Shown: positions 1 to 9,332 of the stretch, one piece after another
Numbering within the stretch: position 1 is the stretch's first letter
Layout: each line of letters starts with the position of its first letter
Assembly: GCA_016866255.1 (NCBI GenBank)
Contig: VGMY01000004.1
Location: 94,669-158,668 of the forward strand
Source of the DNA: Bacteroidota bacterium
GTDB taxonomy: Bacteria; Bacteroidota; Bacteroidia; Flavobacteriales_D; Crocinitomicaceae
DNA: 64,000 nucleotides
Reading direction: 5' to 3'
Position numbers and translations under genes: made by a program
The notes under the pieces: model-generated
What the model was told of the DNA's origin: nothing
Database searches by the model: none
Seen by the model: only the letters and a program-made list of their open reading frames with translations

Positions 1-2678
1 ATCCTTCCAAACGCAAAACAGGCGGCGCCTTGTTGGGCGACAGGATTCGAATGAACTCCATTAAAAGCGACCGCGTGTACATGCGATCCTTGGCGACACG
101 ACAATCCAACTTAGCCCTTTCGAAGCACGTCGCTGAAGCCATTTCAATCCTGAAAGTTGCAGGGTTTGATTTAATAATTTTAGAAACTTCAGGCATTGGT
201 CAATCGGATACTGAAATCCTGGACCACAGCGATGTAGCGTTGTACGTAATGACCCCGGAATACGGCGCAGCAACGCAATTAGAGAAAATCGACATGCTGG
301 ATTTTGCCGATGTGATTGCCTTGAATAAGTTTGACAAGCGTGGAGCTTTGGATGCCCTGCGAGATGTTCGCAAACAATACCAACGCAACCACAATTTATG
401 GGATAAACCCCTGGATGAAATGCCCGTTCACGGCACCATTGCTTCACAATTCAACGACCCTGGAATGAATACGTTGTACAAGATTGTCATGGATAAGGTA
501 GTCGAAAAAACGGGGGCTTCCTTAGCATCGACCTTCGAAATAACCCGCGAAATGTCGGAGAAAATTTTCGTCATTCCGCCCGATCGCACGCGCTATCTAT
601 CCGAAATATCAGAAAACAACCGAACTTACGATCAGTGGGTTGACCAACAGGTGGAAGTTGCCAACCAATTGCAGGGATTACAAAGTTCCATAGATACATT
701 AGCCAAAAGTAACTTATCCGATAAAGACCGATTAATCAAAGAAATTCAAGAACTTTTGGAACAAAAAAAACTGAACTTTGACCCTAAAAATTGGGGAATC
801 CTGCAAAATTGGGACGCTAAAAAACAAACGTTTAAGAACCCGGAATATCAATTTAAAGTCCGTGACAAAGTTTTAAGCATCAATACCCATACGAAATCGC
901 TTTCTCACAAACAGATACCCAAAGTAGCCATACCCAGGTATACGAGTTGGGGCGACATTCTACGATGGGTTTTGCAAGAAAATTTTCCTGGAGAATTTCC
1001 TTACACTTCTGGTTTATTTCCCTTTAAGCGAGAAGGCGAAGACCCTACAAGGATGTTTGCCGGTGAAGGAGGACCTGAACGAACCAACAAGCGATTTCAT
1101 TATGTAAGCTTGGGAATGCCAGCAAAACGCCTTTCCACGGCCTTTGACTCGGTTACGTTGTATGGAAATGATCCGGCTACTCGACCGGACATTTACGGTA
1201 AAATTGGCAATTCGGGGGTATCGATCTGTTGTTTGGACGATGCCAAAAAACTGTATTCAGGTTTCGATTTAAGTCATCCAAATACCTCAGTATCGATGAC
1301 CATCAACGGGCCTGCGCCCATGCTCCTTGGTTTTTTCATGAATGCCGCCATTGACCAAAATTGTGAAAAGTACATACGCAAACAGGGCTTAAGCGAGGAA
1401 ACGGAAGCAAAGATTGCCGCCATGTACCGCGAGAAAGGCACGGAGCGACCGCGTTACCAGGGTGAACTGCCCGAAGGAAACGATGGATTAGGCCTCATGC
1501 TTCTTGGGGTAACGGGAGACCAAGTCTTACCAGCAGACGTTTACGCACAGATCAAAGCCGATACCTTAAAACAAGTTCGCGGAACGGTACAAGCCGATAT
1601 CCTTAAAGAGGACCAAGCCCAAAATACCTGTATTTTCTCCACAGAGTTTGCCTTGCGGTTAATGGGCGACGTGCAGTCGTATTTTATCGACCACGCGGTG
1701 CGGAACTTTTATTCGGTATCCATATCCGGGTACCATATTGCAGAGGCGGGTGCTAATCCTATAACCCAGCTAGCCTTCACCCTCGCGAACGGATTTACCT
1801 ACGTGGAGTATTATTTGAGTCGAGGCATGAACATCAACGACTTCGGACCCAACCTTTCGTTCTTCTTTTCGAACGGCATTGATCCTGAGTATGCCGTCAT
1901 TGGCCGTGTGGCAAGACGGATATGGGCGAAAGCCCTGGCCAAAAAATACGGCGCCAATGCGCGAGCGCAGATGTTGAAATACCACATCCAAACCTCCGGA
2001 CGCTCCTTGCACGCCCAAGAGATTGACTTCAACGACATTCGAACGACCTTGCAGGCTTTATACGCCATCTACGATAATTGCAATTCCTTGCACACGAATG
2101 CCTACGATGAGGCGATCACTACGCCAACGGAAGAATCGGTGCGTAGAGCGATGGCAATACAGTTAATCATCAACCGTGAGCTGGGTCTTGCCAAAAACGA
2201 AAATCCACTTCAAGGATCTTTTATCATCGATGAATTAACCGATTTGGTTGAGGAGGCTGTGCTTTCGGAATTCGACCGAATTACCGAAAGAGGCGGCGTA
2301 TTGGGGGCGATGGAAACGATGTATCAACGGTCCAAAATTCAGGAGGAATCCCTGTATTACGAGACCCTAAAACATACCGGGGAATTTCCCATCATTGGGG
2401 TGAACACCTTTTTGAGTTCGAAAGGATCGCCTACGGTATTGCCCAAGGAAGTAATTCGTGCTACCGAAGAAGAAAAAGTCTACCAAATCAGCATGTTGGA
2501 ACAATTACAGCGCACGCATGGAGCTGCTGCGCAAGAACAAATCCGTAAAGTGCAAGAAGCCGCCATCAACAACCGCAACATGTTTGAGCAACTGATGGAA
2601 GCCTGCAAGTACGCGTCCTTGGGACAAATCACGGAGGCCTTGTTTGAGGTGGGCGGTCAGTACCGCAGGAATATGTAG
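1..2678 (+). CDS. icmF: Fused acyl-CoA mutase of the IcmF type (isobutyryl-CoA mutase fused), 5' truncated by the window edge
   Basis: The reading frame is open from base 3, giving about 891 residues; the true start lies upstream of the window. The visible part begins inside the MeaB-like G-protein chaperone domain: the [18 protein letters not shown] switch segment is at residues 1-18, ETSGIGQSD near residue 61 and the guanine-specificity motif NKFD near residue 108. A linker of about 200 residues leads to the adenosylcobalamin mutase barrel from about residue 310, with [14 protein letters not shown] and [12 protein letters not shown]. In this family an N-terminal B12-binding domain and the P-loop precede what is seen here, so about 200 residues are missing. 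IcmF interconverts isobutyryl-CoA and n-butyryl-CoA (some members act on pivalyl- or isovaleryl-CoA) in the cytoplasm. The domain order with the G domain inserted before the barrel separates it from ordinary methylmalonyl-CoA mutase. Exact substrate cannot be fixed from sequence. Confidence 0.93.
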   Translation, partial: PSKRKTGGALLGDRIRMNSIKSDRVYMRSLATRQSNLALSKHVAEAISILKVAGFDLIILETSGIGQSDTEILDHSDVALYVMTPEYGAATQLEKIDMLDFADVIALNKFDKRGALDALRDVRKQYQRNHNLWDKPLDEMPVHGTIASQFNDPGMNTLYKIVMDKVVEKTGASLASTFEITREMSEKIFVIPPDRTRYLSEISENNRTYDQWVDQQVEVANQLQGLQSSIDTLAKSNLSDKDRLIKEIQELLEQKKLNFDPKNWGILQNWDAKKQTFKNPEYQFKVRDKVLSINTHTKSLSHKQIPKVAIPRYTSWGDILRWVLQENFPGEFPYTSGLFPFKREGEDPTRMFAGEGGPERTNKRFHYVSLGMPAKRLSTAFDSVTLYGNDPATRPDIYGKIGNSGVSICCLDDAKKLYSGFDLSHPNTSVSMTINGPAPMLLGFFMNAAIDQNCEKYIRKQGLSEETEAKIAAMYREKGTERPRYQGELPEGNDGLGLMLLGVTGDQVLPADVYAQIKADTLKQVRGTVQADILKEDQAQNTCIFSTEFALRLMGDVQSYFIDHAVRNFYSVSISGYHIAEAGANPITQLAFTLANGFTYVEYYLSRGMNINDFGPNLSFFFSNGIDPEYAVIGRVARRIWAKALAKKYGANARAQMLKYHIQTSGRSLHAQEIDFNDIRTTLQALYAIYDNCNSLHTNAYDEAITTPTEESVRRAMAIQLIINRELGLAKNENPLQGSFIIDELTDLVEEAVLSEFDRITERGGVLGAMETMYQRSKIQEESLYYETLKHTGEFPIIGVNTFLSSKGSPTVLPKEVIRATEEEKVYQISMLEQLQRTHGAAAQEQIRKVQEAAINNRNMFEQLMEACKYASLGQITEALFEVGGQYRRNM

Positions 2679-2684
2679 GGAAGA

Positions 2685-3105
2685 GGAGACTTTCTTTTGT
2701 CTTGGTACAAAAGAAACAAAAAATCAAGGCACGGGATTGCTTCTTGGTTCGGAAATTATTCCCCTCTTACAATTCCACTTCAATCGAACCATTTCATCCC
2801 CTCCTGAGCCGCTGTTTTGTCGGTGATTTTTCAACTACCTCCAAAAAAAAAGCGGCTCAGTTCGGCGCTGAAACCAAAACATCCGAGTGCCGGAAAACGT
2901 TGAATGCCGTTGGCGCATGTTTAAGGGACAAGTAAAGCGAACTGAAAACTGGGTACTGTGAGGAAGCCGAAGGATCGCCGAAACGGTCAGTTTTCAGGGG
3001 TGGAGCGCCGTTCCTTAAACCCTGCACCGAGCTTTTTGCTACATTGACGTACCCTGAGTAGTCCGCAGGGCGTACCGAAGGGTGCGGTAAAAAAGTAGCG
3101 TGTAT
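2685..3105. repeat. Structured non-coding element with several perfect inverted repeats (dispersed Bacteroidetes-type intergenic repeat)
   Basis: This gene-free stretch of over 400 bases contains a perfect 10-bp hairpin (2691-2700 with 2707-2716, loop of 6) just after the mutase stop, so it could also end that transcript. Further inside are a 10-bp inverted repeat CTGAGCCGCT/AGCGGCTCAG (2804-2813 and 2851-2860) and a 10-bp pair CTGAAAACTG/CAGTTTTCAG (2942-2951 and 2988-2997), which is nested within an 8-bp pair GTTTAAGG/CCTTAAAC (2919-2926 and 3013-3020). Near the end is a CCCTGAG...CGAAGGG motif (3050-3082). From memory, segments of this type (TACAAAAGAAACAAAAAATC and the CCCTGAG...CGAAGGG signature) recur between genes in many Bacteroidetes genomes. 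The short reading frames crossing it look like by-products of the repeat. Function unknown. Confidence 0.6.
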
Positions 3106-3113
3106 ATTAATCC

Positions 3114-3659
3114 CTATTCCTTCTCCTCAACCATTCTCAAGACTTGCTTTCCATGCCGATGGTGAATAGCGAAGGCCGTTAGATCGAAAGCAAAAAGAAA
3201 AGAACCTTGAAGTATGAGCCCTTTACCAAAACCGTTGAGTTGGTCTGCTTTGGCTTGGTTATTAAGCGCCATGCTGCGTAATAAAAACCCAGCGGTGATG
3301 TAAGCAATATCCAAGCCGGTATTGAAAAGAAAAATGCGCTCCGTTTTTTGCTGCTCGTTCAAGGTCGCCGACAAGGACATAACCGCCTTCGCATTGCGCG
3401 CTCTCAAATACCCCGGAATCGCCAAACCGAGATTTACCGCATTCCACATGACGTTCATCTGATGAAATGCCTTCGTCTCGGGATTCTTGGCCGTTGTCCA
3501 TCCGATGGCTCCGGTGACGGCATTGGCGCTGGCCCAAGAACCTAAGCTCAGCATCAACGCTTGATCGCGCTTGTTCCGTTCCGCGTTGAAGGTTCGTAAG
3601 TCCTGGGCGTGCAACGCAAAAGACCAGAACAAACCTACAAATAGCATACGATATCCCAT
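3114..3659 (-). CDS. Small membrane protein of unknown function (DUF6992-like)
   Basis: Encodes about 181 residues when started at the ATG giving MGYRMLFVGLFWSFALHAQD, a signal-peptide-like N-terminus; a longer frame to 3716 exists but would bury this signal. After the signal the protein has an acidic/basic stretch (FNAERNKRDQALM), then hydrophobic segments around LGSWASANAVTGAIGW, MWNAVNLGLAIPGYL, FLFNTGLDIAYITAGFLL and GLILQGSFLFAFDLTAFAIHH, suggesting about four membrane helices. It resembles, from memory, a Bacteroidetes family with a conserved GSW..N...G pattern and a FHQMN..WN motif annotated DUF6992. No catalytic motif is visible. It stands alone, divergent from the M28 peptidase gene with about 105 bp between the chosen starts. 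Confidence 0.75.
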   Translation of the reverse strand: MGYRMLFVGLFWSFALHAQDLRTFNAERNKRDQALMLSLGSWASANAVTGAIGWTTAKNPETKAFHQMNVMWNAVNLGLAIPGYLRARNAKAVMSLSATLNEQQKTERIFLFNTGLDIAYITAGFLLRSMALNNQAKADQLNGFGKGLILQGSFLFAFDLTAFAIHHRHGKQVLRMVEEKE

Positions 3660-3724
3660 ATTTTCAAAACACCCTAACCAACGAATGGTTCGATTGGATA
3701 ATCCTGAGGCAACCATTTTTTAGG

Positions 3725-3732
3725 TAAACTTG
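3725..3732 (+). promoter_or_regulatory. Possible -7 element (TAAACTTG) for the M28 peptidase gene
   Basis: TAAACTTG matches seven of eight positions of the Bacteroidetes -7 consensus TAnnTTTG as known for the primary sigma factor, and lies 33 bp before the preferred ATG. No clear TTTG -33 box is present at the usual distance, so the call is weak. Confidence 0.25.
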
Positions 3733-3764
3733 TAACCATGACCCGTTTCAAAGTTCCTTGTAGC

Positions 3765-4733
3765 ATGAAAACTTTATTTTCCTTGGCATTCTTTTTTGCC
3801 CTTACACTTTCATTTTGCCAAAAATCCATCGATACGGTCGCATTGATTGACCTGCAAAGGCATTTGAAGGTTTTGGCAAGCGACGCAATGGAAGGCCGCG
3901 AAACCGGCACTCCCGGGATCGAAAAAGCAGCGGTTTACTTGGAAAAGGAATTCCTACGCCTTGGACTTAGCCCGGGTAATGGTAAAAAATACCGGCAAGA
4001 GTACCGCACTCCTCAAGAAAACCTCAAAGCATACAACATCATCGCACACATTGATGGAAGCACCTTTCCCAATGAATATGTCGTGGTTTCAGCGCACTAT
4101 GACCATCTGGGAATCGACGACGGCATTGTTTACAACGGCGCAGACGACAATGGCAGCGGTACTGCTGCATTATTGGCTATGGCCGGAGCTTTGATGCGGC
4201 TCAAGAAAACAGGCGTAGGGCCGCAAAGAACCGTCGTTTTTATAGCGTTCAGCGGAGAAGAGAAAGGGCTGTGGGGTAGCAGTCACTTTTCCGACCACCC
4301 TACCCTCCTGTTAGATAAGGTGAGCTGTAACATCAACATCGACATGATCGGTCGAATTGACCCCGACCGAATTACCGCCGATAGCAATAATTATGTGTGT
4401 ATTGTTGGCCAAAGTCGTATTAGTTCCGAAACTCAATTGATACTGCGAGCCCTCAACGACAACACCCAGCAGCTCACCTTGGATGGAAAATTCGATCGAA
4501 AAAATGATCCAAACCGTATTTTTTATCGAAGCGATCATTACAATTTTGCAAAAAAAGGAGTCCCCGTAGTATTTTTTTACGACGGTATGTTAGGCGGAGA
4601 CTACCATCAACCCACTGACGATATCACTTTTATCGATTGGGACATTTATCACAAGCGCACCAATTTTATTTTAGACTTTATTATGGCACTTGCCAACCGA
4701 GAAAACCTCTTAAAACGAAACCTTGCAGAATAA
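3765..4733 (+). CDS. Secreted M28-family zinc aminopeptidase
   Basis: Encodes 322 residues from the ATG at MKTLFSLAFFFALTLSFCQK, a clean signal peptide; an earlier in-frame ATG at 3738 would add nine residues ahead of it. The catalytic domain has the M28 co-catalytic zinc ligands in order: H111 (SAHYDHLG), D127 (GADDNGSG), the general base E165 and ligand E166 (SGEEKGLWGS), D193 (NIDMIGR) and H281 (DYHQPTDD). All are present, so an active aminopeptidase or carboxypeptidase acting on peptides in the periplasm or on the cell surface is expected. No PA domain and no T9SS sorting domain are attached, and length is usual for the stand-alone family. It is followed 61 bp later by a T9SS protein gene; a functional link is not evident. 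Confidence 0.92.
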   Translation: MKTLFSLAFFFALTLSFCQKSIDTVALIDLQRHLKVLASDAMEGRETGTPGIEKAAVYLEKEFLRLGLSPGNGKKYRQEYRTPQENLKAYNIIAHIDGSTFPNEYVVVSAHYDHLGIDDGIVYNGADDNGSGTAALLAMAGALMRLKKTGVGPQRTVVFIAFSGEEKGLWGSSHFSDHPTLLLDKVSCNINIDMIGRIDPDRITADSNNYVCIVGQSRISSETQLILRALNDNTQQLTLDGKFDRKNDPNRIFYRSDHYNFAKKGVPVVFFYDGMLGGDYHQPTDDITFIDWDIYHKRTNFILDFIMALANRENLLKRNLAE

Positions 4734-4768
4734 TTGATTTTAACCATTTAAACTTGACATTTATTTTT

Positions 4769-4776
4769 TACTTTAG
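4769..4776 (+). promoter_or_regulatory. Possible -7 element (TACTTTAG) ahead of the T9SS type B gene
   Basis: TACTTTAG in a very AT-rich 60-bp gap fits the TAnnTTTG consensus except at its last two positions and lies 19 bp before the ATG at 4795. A TTG at 4754 is too close for a standard -33 box. Confidence 0.25.
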
Positions 4777-4794
4777 CGTTAGCAAGTAAAATAA

Positions 4795-7584
4795 ATGGTT
4801 AAATTTTTATTCTTCCTAACTCTAGTATCTAACGTTTTTTTAGCCATTGGGCAGAACAATACCTTCTATCGAAAGTACAATCTTTCCGGAATGCAGGGAG
4901 CCTTACAAATGGAGGTAACCGATGATGGTGGATTCATAGCGACGGGGCAGCACGAAGGAAACGGTTCTCACGGAGACTGCGACATTTACGTCTATAAATT
5001 GGATGTTTGTGGTAACATCGATTGGTTTAAAATTTACGGAACAGGAGCGCAAGAAGGAGGTAAAAGCATATTTCAAATGAACGATGGAAACTACTTAGTT
5101 TCAGGACTCTATTCCGGTTCTCCATCAACCTATCGCGCCTTCAATATGAAAATAGACGCTAACGGCAACGTCCTTTGGATACGACGGTATAATTTTGAAT
5201 GGATGATGTATTCCCTTGAGGCATCAAATGGCGATATCATCGCTCTTGGCAGAAACAGTGGAGTCCTTTTTCTGATGCGAACGGACAATACAGGCTTACC
5301 TATATGGAGTCGTCAGATCAATGGCATGGGCGATATGGGTCTTTGGCTCGATGAAGTTACCAATGGAGACATTGTACTGACAAGCGTTGGAGCAAACAAC
5401 GGCAAAGACGTGGCCGTCGCTCGATTAACCGCGAATGGAAACTTCATCTGGAATAAAACCTACGGAGGCAGCGGATGGTCTGATCAAGACCACACTACCT
5501 GGTCGTGTAAAGGATTAGTAGATACCCTGGATAATAGCATAGTGATAACTTCCCCAACCTACCTCGGAGGAATGGCCAGTGAAAACATTTTAGTAGCTAA
5601 ACTATCCCTAACAGATGGCGCTGTCCTTTGGAGCAAAGCATTCGGCGGAGCTCAAAGGGATCAATCCCGCGATATCACTAAACACCCCGGTGGTTACGCA
5701 GTTCTTGGGCATACCAACTCATTTGGCACAGGAATAAACCCAGCGGCAAACATTTTTGAACCACTCAGTGAAAAAGACATCCTATTGTTCTCCCTTTCCA
5801 GCAACGGTAGTTTGCAGTGGAGTAAGACTTACGGTGGTCAGGATCGCGATAAAGGAATAGGGGTCAAATACAACAACGATGCAGGCTTTAACATTTCCGC
5901 GTTTACAACTTCTCCATATTTTGGGAATGTTGATGCAAGCTTCGATCCTCTATTCATCAAAACTGATAGTGTGGGCACGGTTGGATGTCAAATGTTTTCT
6001 CCCCAACTAATTGAGGTACCGGTTGCGCTTACGGCAACAACGGCCGGTAGTATTCAATCGACTAACATTACTCATGATGTGCCCGCCATCAGCTCGCTCA
6101 ATTTTATTCCCAACGATCAATACGTTTGTCAGGCTTGTACCAGTATTCCAAATTTTAGCATATCTGACTCTACCGTTTGCGTCAATGACACCGTGCTGTT
6201 GACAAATATTACCCTTGTGGGACTTACGTGTTTTCAACAGTGGCAAATAGATAGTTTGTATTTTGATGGTACTACCAATCCCGAGGTGGTATTTGCAAAC
6301 CCTGGCGTTTACACAATTTATCTCTACTCAAATTGTGGTTTAGCCTCGGATACAATGGTTCGAAATATTTATGTAATTGATCCTCAAACCACCGTTCCCG
6401 ATTTAATTTGTAGTAGTTCGGGCCCTGTCAACTTTACGGGGAGTCCTGCGGGTGGAATATGGAGCGGGTCCAATGTTTCAAATGCAGGAGTTTTTGTGCC
6501 AAATGGCCTCGCAGATGGGATGTATTATACTACTTACAATGTCCCTGAATTCTGTGCTATAAGCGACTCATTTGTCGTAGATCGCCCTGATATTTTTGCC
6601 GGAAACGATACCCTTGTTTGCGTGGGTAATAGCGTAATCCTCTCAGCTGTCTCGAATTCTCCCGTAACCTACAGTTGGAACGGAATCGCGGGTAACAACT
6701 ACAACTACAACCCAATGGCCATTGGAACCTCCAACGCAATTGTGCAAGTAGTTGATACAAATGGTTGTATCAATTCCGATACTTTAGCCGTTCAATCTCA
6801 CCCCATTCCGAGTGCCGATTTCACCTATCTCATTGATTGTTATTCAACCACCGTAAATTTCACAAGTACTAGCACGGTGAATCCCGTATTCAATGACCTA
6901 TTAAGTTGCCAGTGGTCAGTAAATGGGAATCCCCTGCAAAGTCAAAATGCTACGATTTCACATACTTACAATCAATCGGGATTAGCTTCGATGACCCTGG
7001 TTATCACTTCGCAGATAGGACAGTGTTTGGATACGCTTACTCAAACCTTAGAGGTGCCTACCAACCCTATTCCCTCTTTCACCTATATCCAGCTCTGCGA
7101 CTACATTGCCGCCTTGAGCGGTCAGTTTCCTGCCAACGAGAACATTCTCAATATCACATGGTCCATTGACAATCAAAATTTAGGAGATGACTCTTTGACG
7201 TATTCACACCAATTTCTGAGTTCCGGTACCTTCCCTGTGACCTTTATCGTGACCAACGACTACCCATGCGTATATTCGGTTACTCAAAACATTGATTTAA
7301 TCCCAGAAGAGACCCTTGAAGAGCAAACCATTCCGAACGTTTTAACAGCCGACGGTGACGGGGTGAATGACGCTTTAGAAATGGACGTAATTCTTGACGA
7401 ATGCTTAGAATACACGATGTCCATTTACAACCGTTGGGGGAATTTAGTGTATCGCTTTTCTAGAAATGAAACTCCATTTACAGGATTAGATTCATCCTCC
7501 AAAGAGTTATCAGCAGGCGTTTATTTTTATAAGATTGAAAGTGGAACATCCGTGCGTCATGGAAATATTACCGTTATTAGATAA
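4795..7584 (+). CDS. T9SS type B secreted protein with propeller-like repeats and PKD-like domains
   Basis: Encodes 929 residues. Residues 1-19 form a signal peptide ending in AIGQ. Residues about 30-410 contain repeated segments of the form ANGN..W.K.YGG (DANGNVLWIRRYN, TANGNFIWNKTYGG, SSNGSLQWSKTYGG) with DGGFIATG-type strands, typical of secreted beta-propeller repeat proteins. Cysteine-paired Ig/PKD-like domains follow from about 460 to 840 (for example CVNDTVLLTN and CVGNSVILSA). The last about 80 residues (NVLTADGDGVNDALE ... MSIYNRWGNLVYRF ... GVYFYKIESG) form the gliding-motility-associated (CHU_C, type B) sorting domain that directs export across the outer membrane by the type IX system. 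An adhesive or structural surface role is inferred; no enzymatic motif is seen. Confidence 0.9.
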   Translation: MVKFLFFLTLVSNVFLAIGQNNTFYRKYNLSGMQGALQMEVTDDGGFIATGQHEGNGSHGDCDIYVYKLDVCGNIDWFKIYGTGAQEGGKSIFQMNDGNYLVSGLYSGSPSTYRAFNMKIDANGNVLWIRRYNFEWMMYSLEASNGDIIALGRNSGVLFLMRTDNTGLPIWSRQINGMGDMGLWLDEVTNGDIVLTSVGANNGKDVAVARLTANGNFIWNKTYGGSGWSDQDHTTWSCKGLVDTLDNSIVITSPTYLGGMASENILVAKLSLTDGAVLWSKAFGGAQRDQSRDITKHPGGYAVLGHTNSFGTGINPAANIFEPLSEKDILLFSLSSNGSLQWSKTYGGQDRDKGIGVKYNNDAGFNISAFTTSPYFGNVDASFDPLFIKTDSVGTVGCQMFSPQLIEVPVALTATTAGSIQSTNITHDVPAISSLNFIPNDQYVCQACTSIPNFSISDSTVCVNDTVLLTNITLVGLTCFQQWQIDSLYFDGTTNPEVVFANPGVYTIYLYSNCGLASDTMVRNIYVIDPQTTVPDLICSSSGPVNFTGSPAGGIWSGSNVSNAGVFVPNGLADGMYYTTYNVPEFCAISDSFVVDRPDIFAGNDTLVCVGNSVILSAVSNSPVTYSWNGIAGNNYNYNPMAIGTSNAIVQVVDTNGCINSDTLAVQSHPIPSADFTYLIDCYSTTVNFTSTSTVNPVFNDLLSCQWSVNGNPLQSQNATISHTYNQSGLASMTLVITSQIGQCLDTLTQTLEVPTNPIPSFTYIQLCDYIAALSGQFPANENILNITWSIDNQNLGDDSLTYSHQFLSSGTFPVTFIVTNDYPCVYSVTQNIDLIPEETLEEQTIPNVLTADGDGVNDALEMDVILDECLEYTMSIYNRWGNLVYRFSRNETPFTGLDSSSKELSAGVYFYKIESGTSVRHGNITVIR

Positions 7585-7591
7585 ATTCACT

Positions 7592-7888
7592 ATGAAAAAC
7601 TTAATCCTTATCCTTGGTCTAACATTTGTGCTTTGTGCAAATGCACAAAGTAAAATTTATTACACCGTTACAGCAGAAGCCCACTCCTTGATGTGCCCTT
7701 TTCTCTCACCAAAATTCATGGACTTACTCACAAAAAAAGGGGCAGAAAGCATCTACAAAGACGAACAGCTGGCAGTTCATTTTACAACCCCAAAAAATGC
7801 ACCGCTTACTGATGAGCTCATTATGTCACTCGCGGACGAAATCGGATACGATTCGCGTTTATTCAAAGTAGCCCGGAAAGAGGAGTAG
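7592..7888 (+). CDS. Small secreted protein, HMA-like fold suspected
   Basis: Encodes 98 residues from MKNLILILGLTFVLCANAQS, a clear signal peptide, leaving a mature part of about 80 residues. The pattern of a first strand, helix (LMCPFLSPKFMDLLTKKG), two strands (AESIYKDEQLAVHFT), helix (TDELIMSLADEIGYD) and a last strand (SRLFKVA) resembles a ferredoxin-like heavy-metal-associated domain, but only one cysteine is present where a CxxC would sit, so metal transport is not supported. The start lies 7 bp after the preceding T9SS gene's stop, suggesting co-transcription. The real function is unknown. Confidence 0.72.
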   Translation: MKNLILILGLTFVLCANAQSKIYYTVTAEAHSLMCPFLSPKFMDLLTKKGAESIYKDEQLAVHFTTPKNAPLTDELIMSLADEIGYDSRLFKVARKEE

Positions 7889-8036
7889 CGTGGGTATTTT
7901 GAAACCTTTTCGAAATGAGCCTTAGGTAAGCCTAGCTCAGAAGTGAAGCCTTACGGAAGAAATCAGCCTAAATGGGTGTGCGACATGCTTAAGCAAAAAA
8001 TGTGCACGCCTCCATAACGTATAAAACACAAACCCC

Positions 8037-9332
8037 ATGAAAGATATAATTTGTCCAAAATGCCATTCCGTATTTAACATTGATCAAGCAGGATTTGCTG
8101 AAATTGTAAAACAAGTACGAAATTCAGAATTCGAAAAAGACATTAATGAGAAGATGACTGCCGCCGAAAAAGATAAACAATCAACAGTGGCCTTAACAGA
8201 GGCCTCCTTAAAAAACAAATATGAGTCAGAGCTCTCAAAAAAAGACCAAGAAATTTCTTTACTTAGGGCAGAAAACGAAAATAAAATTCGGGAATCCCTC
8301 TTGGAGAGAGAAAAACAACTAACCGAATTACAAGCGAAATTGAATAACGTCGAAACCGAAAAAACATTGGCGGTGACTCAAGCGGTTGGTTCTTTGGAAA
8401 AGGAGTGCAATACATTAAAAAATGCATTATTAACGAAAGACTTAGAAAAAGAAAACCTTGAATCCAACTTGCGTCAACAAATGCAAGCAGAGGAAACCCG
8501 TTATTTAGGAATCATTCAATACAAGGACGAAGAAATTAAACAAGTAAAGGACATGAAAATGAAACTTTCTACCAAAATGGTAGGAGAAAGCCTTGAATTG
8601 CATTGTGAAAACGAATTCAATAAAATTCGTGCAGCGGCATTCCCCAGGGCCGAATTTTCGAAAGACAACGACGCCTCCTCCGGGAGTAAAGGAGATTACA
8701 TCTATCGGGAATATGACGAAAATAAGGTTGAAATTTTGTCCATTATGTTTGAAATGAAAAACGAAAGCGAAGGCAGCTCCAGCAAAAAGAAAAACGAAGA
8801 TTTTTTGAAGGAATTGGATAAAGATCGACGAGAAAAAAAATGCGAATATGCCGTGCTAGTAAGTATGCTGGAAGCTGATAGCGATTTATACAATGCAGGA
8901 ATAGTAGATGTTTCCTACCGGTTTGATAAAATGTACGTAATTCGACCACAATTCTTTATTCCAATAATTACGCTTTTACGAAACGCTGCCCTCAATTCAT
9001 TGTCGTACAAGCAGGAACTGGCCAAAATACGCAATCAAAATGTGGATATTACGAATTTTGAAGAACGATTAACAAACTTTCAGGAAGGATTCTCCAAGAA
9101 TTACCTATCTGCTTCAGCACATTTTGAGCAGGCCATTAAAGAAATCGACGCCTCCATCGCAAAAATGCATAAGGTAAAATCGGAATTATTAACCTCAGCA
9201 AATCAACTGCGCTTGGCAAATGATAAGGCCCAAGACCTAACTATCAAAAAGTTAACCCACAACAACCCGACGATGAAGGCTAAATTTGAGGAAGAAAGCA
9301 CCGTTGGGAAGCCCCGAAAAAGGAAATCGTGA
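8037..9332 (+). CDS. DUF2130 family protein with N-terminal CPKC motif and coiled coil
   Basis: Encodes 431 residues. The N-terminus has a half zinc-ribbon-like CPKCHSVF at residues 6-13. Residues about 20-190 are strongly charged (runs of K, E and Q) and predicted to form a long coiled coil. The DUF2130 core follows (residues about 190-340) with KGDYIYREYDENKVEILSI, FEMKNESEG and the basic-acidic KKKNEDFLKELDKDRREK. A second helical segment and a lysine-rich tail (GKPRKRKS) end the protein. DUF2130 proteins are widespread, and their core has been compared with nuclease-like folds; no activity is proven to my knowledge. The stop overlaps the next gene's GTG start by 4 bp (GTGA), so translation is probably coupled. 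Confidence 0.9.
   Translation: MKDIICPKCHSVFNIDQAGFAEIVKQVRNSEFEKDINEKMTAAEKDKQSTVALTEASLKNKYESELSKKDQEISLLRAENENKIRESLLEREKQLTELQAKLNNVETEKTLAVTQAVGSLEKECNTLKNALLTKDLEKENLESNLRQQMQAEETRYLGIIQYKDEEIKQVKDMKMKLSTKMVGESLELHCENEFNKIRAAAFPRAEFSKDNDASSGSKGDYIYREYDENKVEILSIMFEMKNESEGSSSKKKNEDFLKELDKDRREKKCEYAVLVSMLEADSDLYNAGIVDVSYRFDKMYVIRPQFFIPIITLLRNAALNSLSYKQELAKIRNQNVDITNFEERLTNFQEGFSKNYLSASAHFEQAIKEIDASIAKMHKVKSELLTSANQLRLANDKAQDLTIKKLTHNNPTMKAKFEEESTVGKPRKRKS

Noticed and set aside
2644..2935. Two overlapping short open frames after icmF
   Set aside because: They lie across the inverted-repeat element, lack a plausible start context, and are best explained as chance frames in a dispersed non-coding repeat.
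4754..4776. TTGACA-like box followed by TACTTT as a sigma-70 type promoter
   Set aside because: The spacing of 12 bp fits neither the enteric nor the Bacteroidetes promoter; only the second element was kept, at low confidence.
7592..7888. Copper chaperone or heavy-metal-binding protein
   Set aside because: The outline of the fold is similar but the CxxC metal site is absent, with only one cysteine in the mature part.
7889..8036. Possible small RNA in the 148-bp gap before the DUF2130 gene
   Set aside because: Some short partial repeats (AAGCCT, GCCTTA) occur, but no stable stem or known RNA motif could be recognised.
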